This document shows positions 33,590 through 43,003 of a stretch of DNA of 43,003 nt, one piece after another. Made by a program: the position numbers and the translations under genes. Source of the stretch: Parasitella parasitica. Its lineage: Eukaryota > Mucoromycota > Mucoromycetes > Mucorales > Mucoraceae. The stretch covers positions 93,580 through 136,582 of the forward strand of contig MU619315.1 of assembly GCA_025201805.1 (NCBI GenBank). Direction: 5' to 3'. Below the pieces are notes generated by a model. That model had not been told where the DNA came from. It did not search any database and worked only from the letters and a program-made list of their open reading frames with translations. Every line of letters begins with the position of its first letter. The first letter of the stretch is position 1.

Positions 33590-34719
33590 AAAGAACATTG
33601 ATCATTTGTTCAATTCCATCTTCATTTACTTGGGCCTTGGTCACAGGATACGATGTAAGGTCATACAACAAGGGCTACACGTCTTTGATCTGACAGTGCC
33701 TTAACCTTTATACTGGTGCTCAGATCTGTGTTACTTACAGGAATAACCATCTTGATTTGAAACAGAGACTTGATTCTCCAGTTTACACAAGCGTATCACA
33801 TACATCATTGGACAATCTTCAATCTTCAATTAAAGTATATTGCCATGATCTCCTGTCTATAATCATAGCAGATCACAAATCCCATAATCTGCATAAAGGA
33901 TGCATATAATCAGTTTGCGTAGACTTGAGGTTTTTCAGCAGTGAGTTTAAGTGAAGTTTTGACACCAAAACCAGTTTGACCTTGTCGAGGTAGTATTTTC
34001 GAGAGGCACAATCTTTGGCGAATTCGGTCATTGAGTAATCCAAAGGTACTGATAAATAAGTGACACGAAGGTCCATTTTTGAAGTAACGTTTGTTTTCCT
34101 CAAAGAGCCAGGAACGTTATCTCCCCTATAAAGTATATATACTTGATAATCATGATTGGAATGGAACTTTTGTTTCAGTCCATAGAAGAAGGATACGAAA
34201 ATAAAATTCATTTTGCCTGATTCTACAGTAATTAGTTTTTAGATACGATTTACCATTTCAAGTTGATGTTGCTGTATCCAAAGATTTCTTCGAATACATG
34301 CGACCAGAACTTCAGCTTGAAATCTTCTTCAGAATAGGTCTTTATGCTGGCATTGGAAACACGTTCGCCTTGAATACGAGTTGATTTTTAGACATAAATA
34401 ATGAACCCAAATAGCCATTAGTTATTTATTTAATTTTAGTTACTAAAAAAAATACTTACATATATTGATAAACTTCTTTATGAGAACGTTCGTCGTTATT
34501 AGCAACATTTGACTTTTCGATTTCAGTGAGTTTATGCTTCAAAGAAAGAGACTTGTCGATTATGTTGGATAGTTTCTTAGAAACTACATTCTCAACGTTG
34601 AATTTTTTCTTGTTCAGTTTCTCGAGTTCCAATATGATGTCTTGAGGCAAGTTGTCAAAATGAGAATTTTTACTCTTACCAGAAAAATCGTAGATGTTGT
34701 TTTTAGTGATCCTGGACAT
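33590..34719 (-). pseudogene. Decayed copy of a Mucoromycota-expanded unknown protein family
   Basis: Exon-like pieces 34719-34460, 34369-34254 and 34125 downward. The second and third join perfectly: TG at 34254 plus G at 34125 restores LKWGDNVP. Recognisable text: YSEEDFKLKFWSHVFEEIFG, SKMDLRVTYLS, SRKYYLDKVKLVLVSKLHLN, then FMQIMGFVICYDYRQEIMA. I recall this pattern (FKLKxW...GD...DLR...KYYxDKxKLxLxSKxHLN...IQIMG) from many Mucorales proteins of unknown function. Broken here: the first junction is one base out of frame, a shift occurs near 33890, and further stops follow. A coding-like tail runs to about 33590. Confidence 0.55.
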
Positions 34720-34830
34720 TTTCCTATTCTCGTCGTTGTACCTTTCTGTACGCTTTTCCCACCCTCTTCTGCCGAGGAAATGTGGAGGAACTTGACAACG
34801 ATTTCATCGCATAGTTTTAACAACTACTTA

Positions 34831-35224
34831 TTACCACTTGAAGTAATTAAATTTCTTTAAAAGGTTTGTTTCCTTTAGCTTTTTAGTTATCAAAAATATT
34901 GTTAATACATAAAACCTACTTTCATATAAAAAAAGAAAAAAAAATAGTGATGTGTCTTACACGAATGGCGAGTGTAGCGTTCTCCAAATTTTTCTCCGGT
35001 TCCCATGTGTCTTCTGAAGGATTTTCATATCCTTTCCACTTCACCTTATAATGCAGCTTGTTCCTATGAATCCTATTATCTAGTACTTTATCAACTTCAT
35101 ATTCATCATTGCTATTCACAATCATTGGAGGTGGCGGCTCTACTATTCTGTTATCGATGTCTTTTAAACCTTTGACCGTTCTAGGAGTCAATTTGGAAAT
35201 GTGAAAGGTATGGTGGATTTTCAT
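34831..35224 (-). mobile_element. Ty3/gypsy (chromovirus) integrase tail and chromodomain fragment
   Basis: The frame reads KIHHTFHISKLTP, the usual end of the integrase in gypsy polyproteins, then a PPPP-containing linker, YEVDKVLDNRIHR, LHYKVKWKGYENPSEDTWEP and ENLENA, a complete chromodomain that directs integration to heterochromatin. It ends either in a stop after 34961 or, if GTAAGA at 34960 is a donor and 34855 an acceptor, in KFNYFKW and a TAA at 34831. No reverse transcriptase, RNase H or LTR pair is visible, so this is a fragment or a captured domain. Confidence 0.7.
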
Positions 35225-35681
35225 TGTATTATCGCCTACGTTATAAAAAAGAGTTGGAGAAATCGTGATTACAACGCAATAATATTGAATCTTACCTCGT
35301 TCTGATTTTTTATTCTACTTCTTCGAACGTTAATATATAGCTCTTGCCCTTCATCAGCAAGATGTTCGAGAGACCTTCAATTTCTTTTAGACATGATTTA
35401 ATTCGGGAGAAAAGTAGTGATTCTGAAAATTGTGTGTCTCGATAACATGGTCACTTCAAATATTTAAAAGAGCCTCAACAAGATGCGCTTATACTCCACT
35501 GTAGCATAATAAACATAACAACAGCACATGAAATGTATTTTATTTATACGGCTAAATTAAATAATTCATAAATTAAAAAATAACTATACAAATAAACAAA
35601 TTTGATCCATATTATATATACACAAATACTTTTAAACCATCTTTCATTCATATATCTCTCTAATCTAAAAAGAAAAAGAAA
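35225..35681. other. Intergenic: PMT2 promoter region
   Basis: AT-rich. A possible upstream exon of the chromodomain frame (about 35283-35400, minus) has a GTAAGA donor, but its frame does not join the chromodomain cleanly. Confidence 0.4.
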
Positions 35682-38200
35682 ATGGAGACCTTAAAAAGAA
35701 GGCATCCAATCTCACAGACACCAGATTCTCCACCCCCAAAATATTCAGATACCTATGAGCCTGTGCCTCTCAGCGATGATGATTATCAAATCTCTGAAAA
35801 AGACAGCAAAGTCTACAAGGCACCTATCAAACATAAAAAGGTATGTCGATGACAAAGCTGGCCAAATACCAATCGATGGCTCAAAGTCGAATTTACACAT
35901 ATACATAGGCCATCTCTTTTGTTTTACGATATCAACATACTATTGCAGTTAGTCTATTAACGCTTCTATCATGCTGGACGCGCTTTTATCTTATTGGAAA
36001 ATCAAGAAAAGTTGTTTGGGATGAGGTATGAGCATAAAGATGTAAAATTGCCATGATAGTGATAGCTTAAAAAAAAGACGCTTTCTTCTAGGCACATTTT
36101 GGTAAATTTGGTTCATTTTATTTGAGACGCGAGTTTTATTTTGATGTCCACCCGCCGTTGGGCAAGATGCTTGTCGGTTTATCTGGCGTGTTGGCCAACT
36201 ATAACGGCTCCTTTGGCTTTGAATCGGGTAAGACATACCCTGAGGATCTTGATATTACCACAATGCGTATGTTTAATGCTGCGTGGGGTATTATGCTGGT
36301 GCCTTTGGCTTACGGCACAGCACACCATTTGAACCTGTCATGGAAATCCTGCGTGTTGGCCGCTTCTTTCGTTCTGTTTGATAATGCGTTGCTGACAATC
36401 AGTCGATTTGTTTTGCTGGATTCCATGTTGTTGTTCTTTACTGGTGCAAGCTTCTTTTGTTTAGCTGGATTCCGGTCGCAGAGACTAAAGTATATTTATT
36501 GATTTGCGAACAATCTGGGTTTTTATGCTGACATGCATGGATTGTTTATTATTTATGTAGCTCATTTTCTCTCAAATGGTGGGCTTGGTTGTTCAGTCTT
36601 GGTATCAGTTTGGGTTGCGTTTTAAGTGTAAAATGGGTTGGTTTGTTTGCTGTTGCCCTGGCTGGTACGTATACTGTAGAAGATTTATGGGATATGCTTG
36701 GCGATCTTCAGATGCCTAAAAAGACCTATTTCTCGCATTGGCTTGCTCGAGGCGTCTGTTTAATCGCAGTGCCTATGGCCATCTACATGGCTAGCTTTGC
36801 AGCTCATTTCCATATCCTCAGTAACAGTGGGCCAGGTGACGCTAATATGGGGTCTCTTTTTCAAGCAAGATTGAATGGAAGCATCTTTAGAGACAACCCC
36901 TTGGAAATTGCTTTTGGCTCCAATGTTACGATCAAGAATTTTGGCTATGGCGGAGGGCTTTTGCATTCTCATCCTCACCAGTATCCTGATGGATCAAAGC
37001 AGCAGCAAGTCACATGCTATTCGTTCAAGGATAACAACAATATATGGCAAATTCGACAGCCTCGTAATATGGGTAATGAACCTGCATCTGCCCATGTCGA
37101 TGGTGAAATCCAATACGTCAAGCATGGAGATGTCGTCCGTTTGCATCATGTCTTTACACAACGTAATCTCCACAGCCATCCTATCAATGCTCCTATCTCC
37201 TCCAAGCATTGGGAAGTGAGTGCGTACGGAAACGAGGAAATCGGTGATATTCAAGACAACTGGCGCGTAGAGATCGTTCAGGATATATTTGACAAAGAAA
37301 CCACCCAAGTCAAAGCGTTGACTACACGCTTTAGACTCCACCATATTTATTTGGATTGCGTGTTGGCTAGTCGCAATGTGGTGCTGCCTCAATGGGGCTT
37401 CAAGCAGCAAGAAGTATTTTGCGATCGAAAGGCCAAATCAAACGACTATCATACCTGGTGGAATGTGGAAGACCATCGTAATGATGCGTGTAAGCATATC
37501 ATTTGTCTATAGCTGATAAGGAGCGTCTAAATAATATGTCCATGTAGTGCCTCCTGCCCCCAAAAACTCGTATAAATCGAACTTTTTTGAAGACTTTTGG
37601 CATTTGAATGTGGCCATGTGGAACACAAATAATGCCTTGATTCCGGACCCGGACAAGAACGACATCCTATCCTCTGGCCCTACTGAATGGCCCATGGTTA
37701 CCACTGGTCTGCGTATGTGTGGTTGGGACAGCAAAACAGTCAAGTTCTATCTACTAGGTAATCCTTCAGTCTGGTGGCCTTCATTCCTCTCTATCGTTGC
37801 CTACATTGCAGCTATTGGTGTCTACGTTGTTCGCCAACGAAGACAGCACATTGATATGACACCAGATCGCTGGGCAAACTTTACATCGGTAGGAAAACTG
37901 TTCTTTTTAGGCTGGTTCTTCCACTATATTCCTTTTTTCATGATGGGTCGCGTAACATATATCCACCACTACTTTCCTGCACTGTACTTTAGTGTATTTA
38001 TGGTGCCTTTCTTACTAGAGCATTTCTTTGTGAAGGCTTCATCCAAAACTCGTCATGTCATTTTTGCTGTTGTTCTGGGCTTAGTCATTGCCAATTTCAT
38101 TCATTTTGCACCATTCTCATTTGGTATGACGGGAGACATTAAGAACTATTCCAACCGCTTGTGGTTAAACAGTTGGAACCTGATTGAAAATAGAAATTAA
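35682..38200 (+). CDS. PMT2: Dolichyl-phosphate-mannose:protein O-mannosyltransferase, PMT2 subfamily, 751 aa
   Basis: Exons 35682-35840, 35909-36025, 36092-36489, 36561-37489, 37548-38200; total 2256 nt. The enzyme transfers mannose from dolichyl-phosphate-mannose to Ser/Thr of secreted proteins in the ER lumen. The acidic pair in loop 1 ([21 protein letters not shown]91 E92) is the catalytic motif, followed by [19 protein letters not shown] repeats occupy about residues 335-530 ([30 protein letters not shown]). The C-terminal part has [18 protein letters not shown] and several membrane spans. Sequence detail fits PMT2, which works as a heterodimer with PMT1. Poly(A) signal at 38208-38213. 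Intact and typical length. Confidence 0.95.
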
Positions 38201-38207
38201 TGAAATT

Positions 38208-38213
38208 AATAAA
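38208..38213 (+). terminator. Poly(A) signal of PMT2
   Basis: AATAAA begins 8 nt after the stop codon at 38200. It is very close, but fits the compact 3' ends seen elsewhere here. Confidence 0.4.
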
Positions 38214-38529
38214 GCATAGTATTTTTTTTATTTATTTTTATGGGTGCAGCATCAAGCAACCTAAAGCCCCCTTTACCCTTGGCAGGTAGAAAAAACTTTT
38301 CATTTTGGGTGCCATTTTACAGTAGTCAAATTCATGAACTTTTGTCCATACTTAAATCATGGACGTAAAGAACACAATACGCAGAACTTACCAAAGCTTT
38401 TCAAGTGTCAAAACGTTGACGACAGTAGCTTTGCTATGCATGGATAGGCTGTGATGCCTTTGTATTTCAAAAACCAAGTCAAACTGTTGAATCATTGATT
38501 GTATAAAAGCTTCGCGTTGAGAATCAACA

Positions 38530-38950
38530 AAACTTCATCCACCAAAGCCGGGAGACAAGGGCGGATGTGGTCGGGGCCATTGTGAAAGAATGTAGTACGT
38601 TGTTATCTACTGAGGTTGGGGTTGGCCAAGACGGATTGTATGGACAATCGCAAAACTGAAGAGCAATAAAGTAGATTGAATCCCATCGAGGGAGCCTGCG
38701 TTTCTGAGACAACCCGTGTATACAGTATTGACAAAGGCCAGACTTCTCCAGGATCTTAGGCAAATATATAAGATATAATAATTCGTACTAAAGCTGTTGA
38801 AGCTGATCATTGACCTGGCCCTGCACATGAGGAGAGTCAGTAGAAGTAGTGCTCTCATCGTGGATGTGGGAGCCCAATTGGTTCGAGTCAAGTTCAGTAA
38901 CGCCAGTAATGTGTTGCTGGCTGGTACTGAATTTAATGTCGAAAGTGGAA
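38530..38950. other. Less AT-rich patch with coding-like frames on both strands, unassigned
   Basis: Base composition is less AT-rich than the flanks. A minus-strand frame from about 38945 to a TAG near 38787 is hydrophilic (HITGVTELDSNQLGSHIHD, then DSPHVQGQVNDQLQQL). A plus-strand frame at about 38535-38658 reads SRETRADVVGAIVKECSTLL and stops. Neither has a start or partner exons. Probably remnants. The part next to 39002 must also serve as promoter of the next gene. Confidence 0.25.
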
Positions 38951-39001
38951 GTCTTTCCAGTTTACGGCTTTCTTTTGCTGCTCTTTTTAACTATCGAAAT
39001 C

Positions 39002-40550
39002 ATGCTGGTTCGAGGATTATGGGGTACTTGAATACAGCTTGTAGATATTGTTTATGTGCTTACACATTTTTCGTCATATTAGGTGTACAAATTGACCCTC
39101 AAGCGGATCGGACGATACGAGCATCAGCTTCGTTCAAAATCACAATGGTGAGAAACATGACCCTTACACGTGAATAATTGTGTTTTAACAGACTCTACAG
39201 GCTTCTATATATCAATTCAGGGGCCCTGAAAGAACTTCTGTGTACATTTCATTTCATGACTCAAAATTCTTGTTGTGTTCTTTGATTCCGGAAAAAGTAA
39301 GTTACTCATGGTTGACAAACACAGTTTGAAATTAAGTGTATCGATTTATCAAAATTAGATTGAACAGCAAGTTATGGACATAACCTGTCTTCAGGGAGAA
39401 ACTATCACATTACGAGCGCAAGGCCCAAAGTATGATTATTCAACCCTAGAAAGGCCAAGGTTTTTTAATTTGATTATGTAGTGTTATTCATCTACTGGGA
39501 AACTATATTTCGCAAGACATTGATAATCAAATCGACGACGATATTGAGTATACTGAAGTGAAAAGTTCAGCTCAGAACATCATTGACGAAATACAACAGG
39601 AAAAGTTGCCATCTCTTGGTTTTCCTCACAGCAAAAAGATCGTTTTTGATGAATCAGACGACTATACTGATCCAGAATCAGAATCAATATCAGAATCAAT
39701 ATCAGAATCAGAATCAGTGCCAGAATATGCTGTGTCACACTTAACAAACTATGTCAATGAATCAATTGCAAACAGATCATCTCTAATAAGCAGCAAGGAT
39801 ATCGAAAGATATAATGAGAGATCTGCAACCGAAGGCAATATGAAATATGTACAACAGAAAAATGTCTTGAAGCAGCCCTCTGATGCAATCCCTAAAAGCG
39901 GTCCATCTTCGATTGCAAAAGAATCATGTAAATTAGCCAAAAGACAGAAAAAAAACTTGGCCTTGGAGCTGAAGCAGCAGCAGCAGCAACAGCAGCAACA
40001 ACAAGTAGATGATATTAATACGGAGAACGAGGAAGCAAAAACCCAGCAATTCAAGCACAAAAACAAAGCTTCTGGTAATGATCGAAAAAACCAGCCAAAC
40101 TCTCCTACTGTAGACCCCGCCCAAGACATTAGAAGCCTTGTCTTAGGTGCCTTTGCCAATATGGCTTCTACTTTACAAAACCTTGCCAATATGAAAACTG
40201 ACAAACCGACATTACCTGTGGATCAAAATAACATTTCTTCGGCTGAAACTGATGAATTTATACCAAACGCTCCACCAAAGGTGCAAAAGCAAAACTCATC
40301 AAATATATCTTCGCAGGAAGGTGATGAACCGTTCCGTTCAAAAAGAAACCCGAGAAAATCTAAAAGAACCACTACGATGAACTTGGCATTGCTTGCTCAG
40401 GACGATGCTGACAATGCTGACGACGCTGACAATACCGACAATGTTGACAATGTTGACAATGCTGACAGAGTAAGAAAGGAGCGTAATAAAAAGAGAATAC
40501 AAAGAGTAGATAATTCTATTACAAAAAAGGCTCGTTTGTCTATAGAATAA
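39002..40550 (+). CDS. Nucleoplasmin-like (FKBP39/Fpr3-type N domain) protein without PPIase domain, 443 aa
   Basis: Exons 39002-39023 (only 22 nt), 39083-39147, 39192-39296, 39359-39429, 39482-40550; total 1332 nt. Residues 1-100 form a nucleoplasmin-like domain: LWGVQIDP, VYISFHDSKFLLCSLIP, IEQQVMDITCLQGETITLRA and VIHLLGNYI, as in nuclear FKBPs that act as histone chaperones. The rest is low complexity: an ESESIS repeat, a 10-Gln tract, a DNADDADNTDNVDNVDNAD tract and basic clusters (RKSKR, KERNKKR). The C-terminal FKBP isomerase domain of the family is absent, and none is seen downstream. The tiny first exon is supported by phase and by the family's WG-V start. Confidence 0.85.
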
Positions 40551-41038
40551 TTCGGTTTCTAGCAACATCAACAGTTTTAATTCATCTGTTGAAAAAGTTG
40601 TACATAAATAAATCATCACCATGTCAATTCATTAGCGGTCCTGCTTGAAGGCTGTGAAATTTAACAACCGTCATTTCTGCTTTTGGCCTGAAGCTATGTT
40701 CGCATGTAAAGAGATCCTCCTTCTACGTGCTAATCTTTAAGAATGGTAATCTATAGATTTGTTTAATGCAAGATATCATCATCACTATTGGGAGAATATG
40801 CAACGAATTAATATCGATGGATAGATGGATGGATGACTAGATGGATGGCTAGAGATTGTGTGATTTGGATGAAAGTACCCTCTTCAGCAATCCGAGGGTT
40901 ATCAAAAACTCCTGTACCAAATTCTTGTACTGAAACACATACAAAATCAACTTGAATATACTGGCTATAGCCTTTTTTTCTATGCCAAAATTATTTACAT
41001 TCGACAATTGCATATTCCTCTTCAGTAGTGTTGATGAT
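40551..41038. other. Intergenic: eL37 promoter or first intron
   Basis: AATAAA at 40607-40612 suits the preceding gene. An imperfect GATG/GATA microsatellite lies at about 40813-40855. An ATG followed by GTAATC at 40743-40751 is an alternative first exon for eL37, which would make most of this stretch its intron. Confidence 0.4.
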
Positions 41039-41362
41039 ATGGTACACACACGTATGAAATACTAAACAAGACTTATTGCATAGTCCAAGGGTACCAGTTC
41101 GTTCGGTAAGCGTCACACCAAGACCCACACTTTATGTCGTCGTTGTGGCAACCGCTCCTTCCATAAGCAAAAAAAGACCTGTGCTCAATGTGGCTATCCC
41201 GCAGCTAAGATCAGATCTTTCAACTGGTCTGAAAAGGGTCAACGCAGAAAGACCACCGGTACTGGTCGCATGGCCCATTTGAAGGAGGTTCAACGTCGCT
41301 TCAAGAATGGTTTCCGTGAAGGTACTCAGGCCAAGAAGCAAACTGCTGCTACCTCTGCTTAA
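41039..41362 (+). CDS. RPL37: Cytosolic large-subunit ribosomal protein eL37, 93 aa
   Basis: The main exon is 41084-41362: [20 protein letters not shown], then two CxxC pairs (CRRCG, CAQCG) forming the zinc site, [17 protein letters not shown] and [10 protein letters not shown]. The frame before 41084 is closed by an AG acceptor (CATAG) with a good branch point ACTAAAC. The start codon must be a separate exon. ATG at 41039-41041 followed by GTACAC gives a 42-nt intron; ATG at 40743 followed by GTAATC gives a 338-nt one. Both yield the same 93-aa protein. Long first introns right after ATG are common in ribosomal protein genes, so the start is uncertain. Confidence 0.93.
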
Positions 41363-41581
41363 GCGCGAATTTGACATTTTGGTTATTATGATTAAATATT
41401 ATTTTAATATATAGTTTTTATTTGGTTTACAAGGAGTGTGTGCACAGAATAGGGGTGTGAGAAATAACAATTAAGAAAGGGGTAAAATAATATATATGAA
41501 AGGAGGACATATATAAAGGAGGGAGGGTTACAGGAGATAAGATTATGTATAAATTTATATAAATGTATAATTTTCAAAGGT
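41363..41581. other. Convergent 3' region of eL37 and G-alpha
   Basis: 219 nt between the two stop codons. AT-rich at the left and purine-rich on the + strand at 41455-41540. No gene. Confidence 0.5.
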
Positions 41582-42951
41582 TTATAATATACCAGAGTCT
41601 TTTAGATGGTTCTGAATGATTGTGTCTTTAATAGCATTGAATACGTGGGCAATCTATTCACGTTTTGTTAGTAGATATTCTTGCGATGAATGTTAATAAA
41701 AGACTTACATTTGATGTGTTTGTAGCTTGTGTTACACTAGTGAAAAGAGATAAATTAGAAACTTTGCATAAAGTGAAAATAATCAGACTTACTGTGGATA
41801 AATGTTAAGCTTGGCGCGATTTGTTTGACTAAAACGCCAAAGAATGTATTTTACTGCTTTGCCGATATCTGACCCTCCCTCATAATCAGGGAAAAAATTT
41901 TCTAATGGTATCTTTTTGAACTTTTGTCGAAAAACATCGATCTTGTTGAGAAATAATATGATGGTTGTTCGCAAAAACCAGCGACTATTAACAACAGATT
42001 CAAACAAAACTAAGCTTTCCACTAATCGGTTTTGTCGAGATTCTTCAAGCAGAACTTGGTCGTATTCTGACAGAGACACGCAAAATATGATGGATTTTAC
42101 TGCTTCAAAACAATGGATCCACTTCTTTCTTTCAGATCTTTGTCCTCCAACATCAAACATGCTGATTACATTAAATACGCTTATTAGCCACTATAATACA
42201 TCAAGCCAATGCAGTCCTTACTGTATACTAGTTTCTTTGATCATAAATTTTGTTTCCACGATACCAGTCGTCTTGGATCTAGCTCTTAGAACGTCTTGAG
42301 GTGTTGGGATGTAGTCATGTTGGCTTATTCTTTTAATGTCATCGAAAAAACTACAAAAAGTATGTTAGGGTCAATACTCTCGATTTCGTATTAGATTTAG
42401 CATTCTGTATCTTACTATGATGCTGAGTCCATGAGATAAAATTCTGTTGAATTATTGTCCAGAAGTAAAGTAACTGCAGGGTCATGCCAAACAGAAATGA
42501 CAGCATCAATAAACGAAGGATCTATGTTTTCCTCTAGTCGGTATTCAATGATGCGTTGGGCCTCGTATTCGACCTTTTCTGACTGAAGTTGATATTCAAA
42601 TTGATGCAATGCCTTTACAATAGCTTGAGCCGAGTGAATCAAGTTGCGGTATACTGTTACTCTCCAATTAAGAAGTTCATCTTTTGTATAACCATTTTGG
42701 TGAATGATTTTCATTTGCTTGAAAATGGTTGATTTGCCTGATTCACCACTACCTTGATGGAATATAGTGTAAATAATAGTAGTAATGATTATAAAAGAAA
42801 GGTTGTTTGATAGAGTAGCGTCTAGCAATTTACCTAATAACAAGATCTTGAATTCTCTCTGCAATTTCCGACTTTCTTCTTCAATAGATCTATCTATACT
42901 GAAGCTATGTATTTTTTCAGCTCGGTCTTCATTTGACATACAAGCACCCAT
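41582..42951 (-). CDS. Heterotrimeric G protein alpha subunit (group III / GNA-3-like), 350 aa
   Basis: Exons in transcript order: 42951-42834, 42752-42416, 42350-42222, 42161-41793, 41736-41709 (28 nt), 41653-41582; total 1053 nt. The start [13 protein letters not shown] gives the N-myristoylation Gly2 and a palmitoylation Cys4; an upstream in-frame ATG at 42963 would bury it. GTP motifs: GSGESGKST (about 40-48), RARSKTTG (switch I Arg), DVGGQRSE (198-205), NKID (267-270), TQAT near the C-terminus. It ends KDSGIL, without the pertussis-toxin Cys of group I. The MGACMS start and DSG-I-L end fit fungal group III subunits that raise cAMP in nutrient sensing. Complete and of standard length. Confidence 0.96.
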
Positions 42952-43003
42952 TATATTGAACAAAGAAATTATTATTTACAGTGTGTGAGTGAGGAAGAGA
43001 AGT
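42952..43003. other. 5' flank of the G-alpha gene (window edge)
   Basis: Only 52 nt remain. A purine-rich GTGAGTGAGGAAGAGAAG on the + strand is pyrimidine-rich on the transcribed strand, as in many fungal promoters. Confidence 0.3.

Noticed and set aside
30627-35224. Complete LTR retrotransposon
   Set aside because: No reverse transcriptase, RNase H, protease or paired LTRs could be seen. Only an integrase tail and chromodomain are present.
38797-39177. 126-codon plus-strand frame leading into the nucleoplasmin-like gene
   Set aside because: It passes through a closed intron and a GTGAGA donor. Its sequence is Leu/Val/Ser-rich without a domain, and the family start lies at 39002 in another frame.
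42952-42963. Start of G-alpha at the upstream ATG (42963)
   Set aside because: It would add four residues before MGAC and remove the N-terminal myristoylation site that the family needs.
1-43003. CRISPR array, bacterial operon, prophage or riboswitch
   Set aside because: The window is eukaryotic nuclear DNA with introns. No regularly spaced repeats, ribosome-binding sites or phage genes were seen.

Overview
The window is a eukaryotic nuclear contig. Genes are broken by short GT-AG introns (mostly 42-96 nt, many with a CTAAC-like branch point), intergenic DNA is AT-rich, and signals such as TATA and AATAAA sit in the expected places. The gene set (kinesin-3, PAK kinase, PMT2 mannosyltransferase, fungal group III-like G-alpha, Mediator subunit 8, VC0807-domain membrane protein, LaeA-like methyltransferase) is fungal. 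Protein style and a decayed copy of a lineage-expanded unknown family point to Mucoromycota, probably Mucorales; this assignment is inference. A 10-N gap at 19393-19402 shows the sequence is a draft assembly.

Layout. 1-3.46 kb: AT-rich, no gene recognised. 3.46-7.86 kb (+): a P5-type ATPase with a Cys-rich lumenal head. 8.1-8.8 kb: coding-like debris. 9.4-10.8 kb (-): F-box protein. 11.7-16.5 kb (-): kinesin-3. 17.0-17.8 kb (-): MED8. 18.2-18.8 kb (-): an unknown gene decayed by in-frame stops. 19.0-21.2 kb (-): PAK kinase, divergent from a universal stress protein (21.7-22.3 kb, +). 22.5 kb (+): a 78-residue unknown protein. 23.0-24.4 kb (-): a VC0807-type membrane protein with a frame break, and a broken unknown reading frame. 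24.4-25.7 kb: mostly empty, with a tRNA-like Pol III promoter pattern. 25.7-26.7 kb (+): methyltransferase. 27.0-27.35 kb (+): mitochondrial bL34, convergent with a DusA-type dihydrouridine synthase (27.4-28.6 kb, -). 29.1-30.3 kb (-): a methyltransferase with a His-rich insert. 30.3-35.5 kb: repeat-rich desert with a pogo-like terminal repeat, a decayed lineage-specific gene and a Ty3/gypsy chromodomain fragment. 35.7-38.2 kb (+): PMT2. 39.0-40.55 kb (+): nucleoplasmin-like (FKBP39-type) protein lacking the PPIase domain. 41.0-41.4 kb (+): ribosomal eL37. 41.6-42.95 kb (-): G-alpha.

The genes do not form one pathway. G-alpha and PAK are signalling proteins that may meet in morphogenesis; bL34m and DusA both concern translation, and DusA carries a possible mitochondrial presequence. 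I rebuilt exon structures for eleven spliced genes (P5 ATPase, kinesin-3, PAK, universal stress protein, both methyltransferases, bL34m, DusA, PMT2, nucleoplasmin-like protein, G-alpha). In each the summed exon length is a multiple of three and every junction keeps the family motif.

I did not find a clearly new multi-gene system. The most unusual items are the P5 ATPase with an SPLLP motif in M4, the bacterial-type DusA, the PPIase-less nucleoplasmin protein, the decayed unknown frames at 18.2-18.8 and 33.6-34.7 kb, and the tRNA-like element at 25.37 kb.
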